Positions 46,315-54,425 are shown, counted from the stretch's first letter. The stretch: DNA of 64,000 bases from Rhodococcoides fascians A25f (GCF_000760935.2 NZ_CP049744.1:5642032-5706031), one strand, 5' to 3'. A program made the numbers and translations. The notes: generated from the sequence alone by a model not told the origin.

Positions 46315-46892
46315 GTTGCCAACCTTTCACTCAATGTTGCTCGTGCTCTGGTCAACTGACCACGTACTGCTCCGGCGGACAGGGTCATGATCGCGCCGAT
46401 CTCGGGGTGCGTCAGGCCCTCCACCTCGCGGAGCAGCCAGCAGGCCCGCTGGCGGTAGGGCAGCTCGGCGAGTGCTGTGCCCAGCTCGGTCATGAAGCTG
46501 TCGGCCTCGACATCCGCCTCGGGATCGCTGCCCGCTCCGGTGCTCTTGCGCTCGAATACCCAATCTTCTGCGGGAGGAACGCTGCGACGTCGTCGATGAT
46601 CGATCACTTTGTGCGACACCAGCGAGAACAGCCAGGTTCGCAGAGCCGAGTCCCCACGGAAGTTGTCGAGGCCCTTCCACGCTGCCACGAACGCGTCCTG
46701 CACCACCTCCTCGGCGGCACCTTGATCGGACAACATGTTGCGCGCATACCGAAACATCTCCGGGCCGTAGCGCCGGACGATCTCCTCGAACGCATCGGTC
46801 TCGCCGAGCGCCGCAGCGCCGACGAGAACGCGGTCCGACGCGTCTACCCACTCCATCGGGCCCCCGTTCACTTCATCGTGGTCATCGATCAC
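46299..46892 (-). CDS. ECF RNA polymerase sigma factor
   Basis: A 197-residue sigma-70 of the ECF group. Region 2 runs FEEIVRRYGPEMFRYARNM to LRTWLFSLVSHKVIDHRRR, and region 4 runs LAELPYRQRACWLLREVEGL to AGAVRGQLTRARATLSERL. The ATG at 46892 is used; an ATG at 46856 after GGGGGCCCG is an equally good start. It is divergent from the Asp23 cluster across 141 bases and probably controls it and its own operon. No classical zinc-binding anti-sigma factor is next to it. Confidence 0.9.
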   Translation of the reverse strand: MIDDHDEVNGGPMEWVDASDRVLVGAAALGETDAFEEIVRRYGPEMFRYARNMLSDQGAAEEVVQDAFVAAWKGLDNFRGDSALRTWLFSLVSHKVIDHRRRRSVPPAEDWVFERKSTGAGSDPEADVEADSFMTELGTALAELPYRQRACWLLREVEGLTHPEIGAIMTLSAGAVRGQLTRARATLSERLATWRTH

Positions 46893-47033
46893 GCCAGTCT
46901 TCGATACCGGTTTACCAGCGGACGTAATCTATGACGTAGGTCACTTTATGTGGACGTGCGTTTCGACCATCGAGCTACGACCAACTCCTGTCACACACTG
47001 ACGCACAAGACACCGAAACGAAGAGAGGCATTC

Positions 47034-47522
47034 ATGAGCTCCACGACGGACACCAAGGCAACCGTATCCGCAGCAGGCGAAGGAAAGACCGACATCACCA
47101 CCAAGTCGGATTCCGTGCTCGTCAGCTCGCAGGGCCGTACCACCATTGCCGATACCGTCGTCTCCAAGATCGCCGGCATCGCCACCCGTGAGGTTCAGGG
47201 CGTGCACGCCGTCGGCGGCGGAGCCAGCCGCGCGATCGGTGCTCTTCGTGAGCGCATCCCCGGTGCCCGCGTCAACCAGTCGCAGGGTGTCTCGGTCGAG
47301 GTCGGCGAGCGTCAGGCAGCAGTCGACATCGACATCGTCGCCGATTACGGCGTCTCCATCGCAGACCTCGCAGCGGGCATCCGCCGCAACGTCATCAACG
47401 CCGTCGAGCGCATGACCGGCCTCGAGGTCACCGAGGTCAACATCGTCGTCCACGACATCTACCTCGACGACGGCTCGGACGACGACGACACCACCGAGCC
47501 CGCCACCACCCGAGTGCAGTGA
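47034..47522 (+). CDS. Asp23/Gls24-family envelope stress protein
   Basis: A 162-residue Asp23 protein. The domain spans about residues 35-145: GRTTIADTVVSKIAGIATREVQG at the start, VEVGERQAAVDIDIVADYGVS and VTEVNIVVHDIYL. The N-terminal 30 and the acidic C-terminal tail (DDGSDDDDTTE) are disordered. Asp23 proteins coat the inner face of the membrane through a small anchor protein and respond to alkaline or cell-wall stress. AGAGAGG before the ATG at 47034 is a good ribosome site. It leads a seven-gene operon with overlapping ends. Confidence 0.88.
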   Translation: MSSTTDTKATVSAAGEGKTDITTKSDSVLVSSQGRTTIADTVVSKIAGIATREVQGVHAVGGGASRAIGALRERIPGARVNQSQGVSVEVGERQAAVDIDIVADYGVSIADLAAGIRRNVINAVERMTGLEVTEVNIVVHDIYLDDGSDDDDTTEPATTRVQ

Positions 47523-47809
47523 CCGAGCCGCACATGACGGATCGTGACAAGTCCGAGGACATCGCCGACGCCGTTCTGGCGATCGACGGTGTCGTCGGGC
47601 TGCACGGCGGCATGTTCGGTGAGGCCGCGACGTACCTGCCCGGGCGCCGCGTCGCCGGCATCCGAAGCAGTGAAGACGGAACCGAGGTTCACGTGACCCT
47701 GGAGTTCGGTGTCGCGGTTCGCGAGACCGCCGATGCCGTGCGTCGCACAGTGGCCGCCATGGTCGACGGCCCCGTGCACGTCACCGTCGAGGACATTGTG
47801 CGAGTCTGA
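47519..47809 (+). CDS. Asp23-related small protein
   Basis: A 96-residue protein with a degenerate Asp23-like fold: IADAVLAIDGVVGLHGGMFG, then VHVTLEFGVAVRETADAVRR and VHVTVEDIVRV. The GTG start overlaps the preceding stop (GTGA); an ATG five codons on is possible. It probably assembles with the neighbouring Asp23 proteins. No enzymatic motif is seen. Confidence 0.7.
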   Translation: MTEPHMTDRDKSEDIADAVLAIDGVVGLHGGMFGEAATYLPGRRVAGIRSSEDGTEVHVTLEFGVAVRETADAVRRTVAAMVDGPVHVTVEDIVRV

Positions 47810-47813
47810 CCAG

Positions 47814-48098
47814 GTGAACGAGCACGCAGCGCACAACCGAGCCGCCGAGTACAAGGCGGCTCGGCGCGCTGTGGCACGTGAACATCACCCCGATATCGGC
47901 GGAGATCCGGCTCGCTACATGGCCGAACTCGCCGAGGTCGACCGCAGGTTCGCTGTTCTTCCGTCGGCTCCGATCAATACCGCCAGCGCGCCGACCGTGT
48001 TCCGCGCCTCGCCGATCCCGTCCCCACTGCGCACCCTGCCCAAGCGGATCGCTCGCATCCGCAAGCGCGTCACTCGGCGCAACTACTTCGACATCTGA
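47814..48098 (+). CDS. Small J-domain-like protein
   Basis: A 94-residue basic protein. Residues 13-42 read like helix II, loop and helix III of a J domain: YKAARRAVAREHHPDIGGDP, with His25-Pro26-Asp27 as the HPD motif that stimulates Hsp70 ATPase. Helix I and a normal linker are missing or very short. The C-terminal half is rich in Pro and Arg. The GTG at 47814 lies 4 bases after the previous stop. A cochaperone for DnaK in the Asp23 stress cluster is possible; the match is short. Confidence 0.6.
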   Translation: MNEHAAHNRAAEYKAARRAVAREHHPDIGGDPARYMAELAEVDRRFAVLPSAPINTASAPTVFRASPIPSPLRTLPKRIARIRKRVTRRNYFDI

Positions 48099-48137
48099 CA
48101 CCGCTGAATCTGATACCTCTGACTGGAGATCAAGACC

Positions 48138-48317
48138 ATGACCACTGCAACCATCGGTTTGTTCGTGGGACTTCTGCTGGCCATCGCCGCAGCAGCCGGC
48201 GGTTTCACCGGCTTCCTCATCGCCATCGTTCTCGGTGGCCTCGGTTTCTTCGTCGGGCGCTACATCGACGGCGAACTGGACCTGAACTCGATCATGCGTG
48301 GTCGCGGTCGTGACTGA
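48138..48317 (+). CDS. DUF2273-like small membrane protein
   Basis: A 59-residue protein with two short hydrophobic segments, TIGLFVGLLLAIAAAAGG and FLIAIVLGGLGFFVG, then a charged tail RYIDGELDLNSIMRGRGRD. DUF2273 proteins of this size accompany Asp23 genes. GGAGATC before the ATG serves as ribosome site. It overlaps the next Asp23-like gene by 8-20 bases depending on its start. It is likely a membrane partner of the Asp23 proteins. Confidence 0.75.
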   Translation: MTTATIGLFVGLLLAIAAAAGGFTGFLIAIVLGGLGFFVGRYIDGELDLNSIMRGRGRD

Positions 48318-48675
48318 GACAGCGGTGGAGCCCGGTGAGCGAGGCTCACTGGAAATCAAGCACAAAGCCGTCGAGCGCCTTGCCGTTCTGGCAGCTCGCA
48401 GCACCGAGTCGGTCACCGACCGCAACCCTGGACTACGCGTCCTCGGCGGACGTGACCTGCCGAAAGCCGACGTGACGATCAACGGAACACGCGTCCGTGC
48501 GCAGGTCGCAGTGGCCGTCACGTGGCCGTCACCGCTGGCGAAGGTCGCCGCGAACGTCCGTGCGGCCGTGGCCAGAGACCTGTCCGAACTGGGCATCTAC
48601 ACCGTCGACCGAGTCGACGTCACCGTCCAATGCGTGCCCGCCGAAGCCACCGTCGAAGAAGGGAGAGTGCAGTGA
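48310..48675 (+). CDS. Second Asp23/Gls24-family protein
   Basis: A 121-residue Asp23-like protein: LEIKHKAVERLAVLAARSTE at the N terminus, GTRVRAQVAVAVTWPSPLAK and VDRVDVTVQCVPAE. Start GTG at 48310, or GTG at 48298; both lie within the DUF2273 gene. It ends in a GTGA overlap with the DUF6286 gene. It belongs to the cell-envelope stress operon. Confidence 0.75.
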   Translation: MTETAVEPGERGSLEIKHKAVERLAVLAARSTESVTDRNPGLRVLGGRDLPKADVTINGTRVRAQVAVAVTWPSPLAKVAANVRAAVARDLSELGIYTVDRVDVTVQCVPAEATVEEGRVQ

Positions 48676-49214
48676 CCGAGAAGCCGAGCAAGAAGCCGGT
48701 AGCAAGCCCTACCGCCGCTGTCCCTGCTGTTCTGTTCGCACTCCTCCTCATCGGTGCCGGGGTGGTCCTCGGCCGCGAAGCGTTGCTGAAGCTCGGAGCT
48801 CTCGACGGGTCCGAATGGGTCGGCCCCGCGGCGACGCATCTGGATGGACTCACCGCGCAGAGCTGGATGCTGCCCGGCGGCATCGCTGCCGTCGTCGTCG
48901 GCTTCATCCTCGTTTTTGTCGCCGTCCGCCCACGCCGACGCACCCATCGTGCTCTCACCGAACAGGATGTCTGGCTCCGCAAGGGTGACGTCGCCGCAGT
49001 GGCTCGCGCCGCCGCTCTCGACAACGTCGGAGTCGATTCTGCGACGGCCAAGGCCGGCAACAAGAAGGTCACCGTTGCCGCGTCCACCGTGACCGGCACC
49101 GACACCTCGGCCCTGAAATCCTCGATCGTCACCTCCGTGGACGATGCCCTCCGCCCACTCGCGTCGGCACCGAAAGTCCGCACCCGAGTGCGAACGACAG
49201 GACAAGCCTCATGA
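48672..49214 (+). CDS. DUF6286-type membrane protein of the Asp23 cluster
   Basis: A 180-residue protein with two membrane segments (about residues 15-35 and 66-88) and a C-terminal alpha/beta domain of about 90 residues (EQDVWLRKGDVAAVARAAAL onward). This fits the DUF6286 proteins found in actinobacterial Asp23 operons. An AGGGAGAG ribosome site precedes the GTG, which overlaps the previous stop. The C-terminal domain likely faces the cytoplasm and contacts Asp23 proteins. Confidence 0.75.
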   Translation: MTEKPSKKPVASPTAAVPAVLFALLLIGAGVVLGREALLKLGALDGSEWVGPAATHLDGLTAQSWMLPGGIAAVVVGFILVFVAVRPRRRTHRALTEQDVWLRKGDVAAVARAAALDNVGVDSATAKAGNKKVTVAASTVTGTDTSALKSSIVTSVDDALRPLASAPKVRTRVRTTGQAS

Positions 49215-49789
49215 AGCGCGCTACCGCGTCCCTCGACCGAACCAGTACGGCGGTCGTCGGGCTCGCACTGATCGCCCTCGGCGGTGGAGCCATTGCCTGG
49301 GAACGCGGCAAGTTCCCCGGCCGCGAGCGCATCGATGCCGCGTTCGTCGACACCACCGTCGATGCAGGGTGGTGGCCCTGGGCACTCGGAGCAGCCGCGA
49401 TCGTCCTCGTTCTCCTCGGACTTTGGTGGCTCCTCGCGCACCTGCCGCGCCGTTCGGTCGGCACCGTCGCATTTGCCTCCACAGCAGATTCCGACGTCGA
49501 CGGCAGGCTCAGTGTCGATCTGACCACCGCCGCCAAGAGTGCAGCGAAATCTTTGGCAGCCCACGAGGGTGTTGTGTCCGCCTCCGGCCGCTCGGTGTCC
49601 GACCGCGGCGAGCGGGTCGTCGAGATCACCGCGACCCTCGATCCCGCGGTGACGTCACTCGACACGGTCTCCGCGGCGGCAGCACGGACGCGCAACGACA
49701 TCGTGACATCCCTGGACGGCACCCCGGCGGCAGTGCGAATTCTGTTGCAGTGCGGCAAGTCTCGGAAGCAGTCCGCTCGAGTGAGCTGA
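49211..49789 (+). CDS. AmaP-like alkaline shock membrane anchor protein
   Basis: A 192-residue protein with two membrane segments (about residues 13-31 and 54-75) joined by a short loop, then a C-terminal domain of about 110 residues. The layout follows AmaP, which anchors Asp23 to the membrane in Staphylococcus. It overlaps the preceding gene by ATGA. It is the last gene of the Asp23 operon. Confidence 0.7.
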   Translation: MKRATASLDRTSTAVVGLALIALGGGAIAWERGKFPGRERIDAAFVDTTVDAGWWPWALGAAAIVLVLLGLWWLLAHLPRRSVGTVAFASTADSDVDGRLSVDLTTAAKSAAKSLAAHEGVVSASGRSVSDRGERVVEITATLDPAVTSLDTVSAAAARTRNDIVTSLDGTPAAVRILLQCGKSRKQSARVS

Positions 49790-49813
49790 TCGGCTCACTT
49801 TGGATCTCCCGCA

Positions 49814-49854
49814 CAGAATCGTCATGCCGTACGCTGTACGGTATGACGATTCTG
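49814..49854. repeat. 19-bp inverted repeat across a start codon
   Basis: Left arm CAGAATCGTCATGCCGTAC (49814-49832) and right arm GTACGGTATGACGATTCTG (49836-49854) match with one G-A difference, which in RNA would be a G-U pair. The loop is GCT. The start codon of the NmrA-like gene (49843-49845) lies in the right arm. It can be an operator, or fold the mRNA start into a hairpin. Confidence 0.7.
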
Positions 49855-50646
49855 GTAACCGGTGCCACCGGCAATATCGGCCGCATGCTCGTCGACCACC
49901 TTCTGGCCGCGGGACGAACCGATGTGCGAGCGTTGACCAACCATCCCGAACGCGCGCAGTTGCCCGCGGGCGTGGAGATCGCCGAGGGGTTTCTCGGTCG
50001 GGTGGATTCTCTGTCCGAGGCCCTGATCGGTGTCGATCAGATCTATCTGGCTCCGTATCCGAGCACGATCGAACCTGTCCTCGAACTCGCCCGAGCCGCG
50101 GGGGTACGGCATGTCGTCGATCTCGCCGGTCCACCCGAGAACTGGTGGTATCCGATCTCCGTTGCGGTCGAGAAGTCCGGGATGCACTGGACTCACCTGT
50201 GGCCGGGCGAATTCATGGAGAACTCGACGATGTGGGCGGAGCGAATCATCGAATCCGGTTGTGTCCGAGAGCCGTTCCCCGACGCCGCCAATGCCCCGAT
50301 AGCGATGGACGACATCGCCTCGGCGGCGGCGACCGTTCTCAGCGACGAACAGACGCATCACGGTAGATCCCATGTTCTCACCGGACCCGAAACCCTCACG
50401 CGCGTAGAGTTATTGGACAGAATCGCCGACGCGATCGGTCGCCCCTTGACCTTCGAGACGGTCAGCCGACAGGAGACCATCGACGACTTGACTCCCAGCA
50501 TGGGGGACTTCGCGATCACCTACGTCGACGGGCTCGAGTCCTCAGCGCACAATCCGCAGCAGGTCGACCGAACGCTGACCGACATCACCGGCAGCGCTAC
50601 GACGTTCGCGCACTGGGCGCAGCGCAACGTCGACTCGTTTCGTTGA
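49843..50646 (+). CDS. NmrA-like NAD(P)H-binding reductase
   Basis: A 267-residue atypical SDR of the NmrA/QorB-like kind. The cofactor loop is MTILVTGATGNIGRMLVDHL at the very N terminus. The catalytic Tyr-Lys pair is not evident, which is usual for this group. DLAGPPENWW and HLWPGEFMENS are typical internal segments. Members reduce quinones or sense NADP. The translation start lies inside a large inverted repeat, and no ordinary ribosome site is seen, so leaderless translation is possible. Confidence 0.82.
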   Translation: MTILVTGATGNIGRMLVDHLLAAGRTDVRALTNHPERAQLPAGVEIAEGFLGRVDSLSEALIGVDQIYLAPYPSTIEPVLELARAAGVRHVVDLAGPPENWWYPISVAVEKSGMHWTHLWPGEFMENSTMWAERIIESGCVREPFPDAANAPIAMDDIASAAATVLSDEQTHHGRSHVLTGPETLTRVELLDRIADAIGRPLTFETVSRQETIDDLTPSMGDFAITYVDGLESSAHNPQQVDRTLTDITGSATTFAHWAQRNVDSFR

Positions 50647-50647
50647 T

Positions 50648-51610
50648 CTACCGGTCGAACTCGATCTCTCCGATCAATCCGTGATGATCCGAGCCCGGGA
50701 GATCGATTCTTTCCAGTGATCGAGCGTGTCCGCTGTTGGACAGGATGTGATCGATACCCACGACAGCGGGCGTGCCCTTGTCCGTGGGATACGTCGGCAC
50801 CAAGCCCTTCCCCAATTGCGCTGCGGCGTCGGAGTATCCGGCATCGAGGAGGTTGCGGAACTTCTTGTGCGAATAGGTCGTGTTGAAGTCTCCGCTGACG
50901 ATCACCGGTCCGGTGCCCGACACGGCCTCCAGATCGTCTCGGAGAGTGTCCAATTCGGCCGTCCAGATCTCCGCCGGAGTGACGTAGGCCGGTCCGGGGT
51001 GCACGGCCAGCAACGAGATCGGCTCCGAGTCGGGGACCTCGATTCGGGTCGCAAGATTCACCGGACCGTATCCGACGAGTTCGCGGCTCTCGGATATAGG
51101 CAGACGACTGTAGATGCCGGCCCCGCCGCCGCCCGTCACGTACGGCCGAAGGTAACTGTAGGGAAAGAGCTCTTCCATGCCGGCGTCACGCAGACCGATC
51201 ACCGACTCGTCGGTCAATTCCTGAATTGTGACGACGTCGACGGAGTTCTCGCGCGCCTGACCGACCACAGCCGTCGGATCAGCGCGTCCCACCATCAAAT
51301 TTGCCTGCATCACGCGCAGCCGCACACCGTCGGAGCTCGGCGCCGCGTCGGCCACGTAGAGCGGTGCGTACGACACAGCACCTGCTGCCAGCACAAGCGT
51401 CGAGACGCCCGCGAGAACCCAGCGGCGCCCGATCAGCGCCACGAGTGCGCCGAGTACGACAGCGATGAACATCAACGGAACGAACGACGCAAGCGCGATC
51501 AGCACGTTGACGCGGGTGTCGGTGTAGTAGACGCCCAACGCCACCAGGCCGGTGAGGATGCCCAGAATCGCGATCGTGCCGGTGAGTATCCGTACCCAGG
51601 TTCGCTGCAT
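50648..51610 (-). CDS. Endonuclease/exonuclease/phosphatase-fold membrane protein
   Basis: A 320-residue protein with three N-terminal membrane helices (about residues 9-30, 36-60 and 66-88) and an exposed EEP-fold domain. Motifs are LRVMQANLMVGRADP, VVTIQELTDESV with the metal-binding Glu, VIVSGDFNTTYSHKKF and the terminal SDHHGLIGEI. Relatives cleave phosphodiesters or sphingomyelin; no substrate is assigned. The ATG at 51610 gives the family start. It ends 2 bases from the convergent NmrA-like gene and lies 14 bases downstream of the lipase gene. Confidence 0.85.
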   Translation of the reverse strand: MQRTWVRILTGTIAILGILTGLVALGVYYTDTRVNVLIALASFVPLMFIAVVLGALVALIGRRWVLAGVSTLVLAAGAVSYAPLYVADAAPSSDGVRLRVMQANLMVGRADPTAVVGQARENSVDVVTIQELTDESVIGLRDAGMEELFPYSYLRPYVTGGGGAGIYSRLPISESRELVGYGPVNLATRIEVPDSEPISLLAVHPGPAYVTPAEIWTAELDTLRDDLEAVSGTGPVIVSGDFNTTYSHKKFRNLLDAGYSDAAAQLGKGLVPTYPTDKGTPAVVGIDHILSNSGHARSLERIDLPGSDHHGLIGEIEFDR

Positions 51611-51624
51611 CGGCCCCAGGGTAG

Positions 51625-52923
51625 CTACGCCCGGACGCCGATGGTCAATGCTCTGAACGTCGTCCAGGTCAGCGACACCAGGCCACGAACCGCCGCGAGC
51701 GAGAACGCGGTGGACCACACGGTCCGCGTCGAGGGGCCGGGCACCGGCACGCCGGCGAACCGATCGGCCAGCCAATCCAGGGTGAGAGGCGCACTGAGCG
51801 GATGCAGCGACAGGTGCTCGCTCAGCCGATCTCGCAGGTACGTCACATGGGCACCGGCTTCGTTGTACCGCTCGACCTGCCCGTCGACGTCGTCGACGGC
51901 GATGATCTGATCGTGCACCGCCTGAATCACCAGCAGCGGAGCCGTCGGGGCGATGCGACCGGGTTGTATGTCGAGGAACACCTGCACGATTTCGGGCAAC
52001 GCCAGCAGATCGGCCAGCGGAACGTCGATGTACTTGTCCAGATCGTGTCGGGCCAGTCGGGTGACGGCCCGGACGGTCGTCATCGACTCGACGGAATCGA
52101 GAATGCGCATTCCGTCCTCGTTGACGTACTGGCGGATGACCCGATCCAGGTCGGGGTAGGTGCGCCGTAGGCCCGCCACCACCAGCGTCGGCAACGCTGC
52201 GTGCAGCGTTGCATTGAGCCGGGTGAATGCCGACCCTGGATCTCCGACGGGCGAGCCGAGCGCGGCACCGACCAACTCGATCTCCGGCGCATACTCCGGT
52301 GCCATCTCCGCTGCCCAGGACGTCGCGAGGCCGCCGCCCGAGTAGCCCCACAGCGCGACGGGCGTGTTGTCGTTCAGTTCGAGAGGTTCGAACGACAGCG
52401 CCGCGCGGATGGCATCGAGCGTGCAGAAACCAGGTTCCTGCGGGGAACCCCAGTGCCCGTCGGGGCCCTCGTGGTCCGGGATCGAGATGGTCCACCCGCG
52501 ACGCAGAGCATGCAGAACCAGCAGGAATTCGAACTGCGGAACTGCACCGACGGCCTTCGAGCCACGGCGAAGCGCGTACGACGGAAAGCACGAGGACGCG
52601 ACGCCGTCGATGGCGCACTGATACGACAGCAGGACCGGCTCGGCGTTCCGCGGGCGCAGCACCGTCGTGACGCTGGCCTGGGGAAGACCGCCGAGATCTG
52701 CCGTGCGGTACAGCAGCTGCCACGCATCGACTCGCTGGCGCACGCGACCGAACATCGCGACCTCGACCGGCCGTACCTTGAGAATCGTCCCGGGAAGAGC
52801 CGATTCATAGCCCTCGGGCGCGGCGTAGAAGGGATCGTCCTCGGGCCTGGTCGCGTCGTTGCGCAGCGGTGCTCGTTCCACCGGCCAGGACTGTTCGTCC
52901 TCCATCGATCTGTCGACGCTCAT
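51625..52923 (-). CDS. LIP-family secretory lipase-like protein
   Basis: A 432-residue alpha/beta hydrolase of the LIP family common in mycobacteria and rhodococci. The nucleophile motif is ALWGYSGGGLATSWAAE near residue 195. IPDHEGPDGHWGSPQEPG and VIQAVHDQIIAVDD with the acid residue are present, and the His is probably in LSEHLSLHP. Unlike many relatives, the start shows no signal peptide, so either it is cytoplasmic or the annotated start is too far upstream. Confidence 0.85.
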   Translation of the reverse strand: MSVDRSMEDEQSWPVERAPLRNDATRPEDDPFYAAPEGYESALPGTILKVRPVEVAMFGRVRQRVDAWQLLYRTADLGGLPQASVTTVLRPRNAEPVLLSYQCAIDGVASSCFPSYALRRGSKAVGAVPQFEFLLVLHALRRGWTISIPDHEGPDGHWGSPQEPGFCTLDAIRAALSFEPLELNDNTPVALWGYSGGGLATSWAAEMAPEYAPEIELVGAALGSPVGDPGSAFTRLNATLHAALPTLVVAGLRRTYPDLDRVIRQYVNEDGMRILDSVESMTTVRAVTRLARHDLDKYIDVPLADLLALPEIVQVFLDIQPGRIAPTAPLLVIQAVHDQIIAVDDVDGQVERYNEAGAHVTYLRDRLSEHLSLHPLSAPLTLDWLADRFAGVPVPGPSTRTVWSTAFSLAAVRGLVSLTWTTFRALTIGVRA

Positions 52924-52983
52924 ATCCCACCGCTTCTTGTCCGAGTCTCTTCGTCACACTAACTTGCCCTCGACGACCCCATT

Positions 52984-54255
52984 TCATGCAGCCTGCTGCC
53001 AATTGATGATCAGAACGTCGGTCGCGTAGCTGAGGTCGAGGCCTTCACCGCCCCAGTTCGGGACAATAGCGTCGGGCGCGATGCCCCCGTACTGTCGCCT
53101 GATCTCGTCGGCGTCTCCCGACACCGCGGGAGCGTGGATGATCTCGGTTCCCGAGGGATGGCGAAACGAGAAGCATTGATCTCCACGGGCTTCGATGAAG
53201 AAGTAACCGTCGTGGAGCGCTCGATGATGCTCGCCGCACAGCAGCACCAGGTTGTCGAGCGTGGTCTCACCACCGCGCGAGCGATAGGTGACGTGATGCG
53301 CATGCATGAAGCGGGTTCGACCGCATCCCGGCACCGCGCAGCATCGGTCTCGAATGATCAACTGGCGCATCTGAGTTCGGCTCGGGGATTTGGCAGTCGA
53401 ACTCCACCGCACAGTCTTTCCCAGCCGGCCGTGGCCGACGGTCCGCAAGACTGCAGAACACAGCACCTGAGCCAACGTTTCGTTGTCCAACCCTGGCCCG
53501 TCGTCGAAATGGGCATGATCGTGACCCGCTTCCTCGATACCACCGATGTGCACCAACACCTCTGCAGCAGGGGAGACAACCGGAGAGTCCAGTGCAGCGC
53601 ACACCATCTCGGCCATCGCGATCATCGCCGGAACCGGATTGGGCGGCGCAGGAGCGGCCCTATCGGCATCCGCCTCGTCGTCGGTTCGGGTCCGCTCGTA
53701 TTCGGCCCTGGTCAACGCGGCCAGAAACCGTTTCCCGTCCTCGGGCCGAAAGCGTGCCGTCAGCACGAGCGAGCCGTCGTCCTCGTCCCAGCGCCACCGC
53801 CCCACGCACGGATCGAGGTCGACGCCGTTGCCCCTGGTCGGACGCATCGCCTTCTTCAGACCACGGCACAGGCGCTCGATACGCGCGGCCGGCGCATCCA
53901 GTGCCTTCTGCAGCAGCGACGCCTCGTTCTCGGCCGTGGCCACACGAGTCATCGCGCGCACCTTGGAGTACGAGATGGTGCCGCTCAGATACGCCGATGT
54001 GATCAGTGGCAGCTCCCGCATCGCCTTGGCCACCCGCACCTGCTCGCGGGCGGTGTGCAGATCGACTCCTGCCCGCCACGACAACCAATGTGCACAGGAC
54101 CGCAGCTCCCATGCCGCCCATCCGCGTCGAGAGTCGAATTCGCCCACCAGGATCAGATACTGAGCCGACGCCGCAGCGATCTGACCTGCCAAAGCGCAGA
54201 TCTCGGACTCGATTTCTTCAATCTCGGCCGACCCTGCCTCAACCATGTCGCTCAT
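52984..54255 (-). CDS. 13E12-type DUF222/HNH protein
   Basis: A 423-residue 13E12 family protein. DUF222 covers about residues 15-270 (GWAAWELRSCAHWLSWRAG is the conserved core). The HNH part reads CCAVPGCGRTRFMHAHHV, then GGETTLDNLVLLCGEHHR, with all expected Cys and His. The ATG at 54255 has GGGGG 5 bases upstream; ATGs at 54267 and 54246 are alternatives. A LexA box lies just upstream. It is only distantly similar to the other family member at 11441 and lacks the long insert. Confidence 0.87.
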   Translation of the reverse strand: MSDMVEAGSAEIEEIESEICALAGQIAAASAQYLILVGEFDSRRGWAAWELRSCAHWLSWRAGVDLHTAREQVRVAKAMRELPLITSAYLSGTISYSKVRAMTRVATAENEASLLQKALDAPAARIERLCRGLKKAMRPTRGNGVDLDPCVGRWRWDEDDGSLVLTARFRPEDGKRFLAALTRAEYERTRTDDEADADRAAPAPPNPVPAMIAMAEMVCAALDSPVVSPAAEVLVHIGGIEEAGHDHAHFDDGPGLDNETLAQVLCSAVLRTVGHGRLGKTVRWSSTAKSPSRTQMRQLIIRDRCCAVPGCGRTRFMHAHHVTYRSRGGETTLDNLVLLCGEHHRALHDGYFFIEARGDQCFSFRHPSGTEIIHAPAVSGDADEIRRQYGGIAPDAIVPNWGGEGLDLSYATDVLIINWQQAA

Positions 54256-54270
54256 GAACGCCCCCATTCA

Positions 54271-54286
54271 TCGAATGCATGTTCGA
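54271..54286. promoter_or_regulatory. LexA (SOS) box
   Basis: TCGAAT-GCAT-GTTCGA matches the actinobacterial LexA consensus TCGAAC-N4-GTTCGA with one mismatch. It lies 15 bases before the start of the second 13E12 gene, on the promoter side. Confidence 0.75.
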
Positions 54287-54334
54287 CAACGGTACGACGG
54301 GGCACCGACAAGAAATTTCTGCAGACAGCACTGC

Positions 54335-54354
54335 GTCCCCGCGGGGACGTTTTT
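54335..54354 (+). terminator. Hairpin with T-run upstream of the TIGR04222 operon
   Basis: GTCCC-CGCG-GGGAC followed by G and five T is a compact intrinsic terminator on the plus strand, 71 bases before the TIGR04222 gene. No plus-strand gene ends here, so it may stop antisense transcripts from the 13E12 side or act as a leader attenuator. Confidence 0.5.
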
Positions 54355-54425
54355 GCGCTTGCTTTCTGGCCGATGGGCCCGATACTGACACCAGATGCTG
54401 GTTCCGACCGAAGGGTGGTGCGGCA

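Noticed and set aside
46932..46943. TGAC-GTAG-GTCA palindrome between the sigma factor and Asp23 genes
   Set aside because: The arms are only 4 bases, which is likely by chance; no clear sigma-factor promoter pair could be aligned around it.
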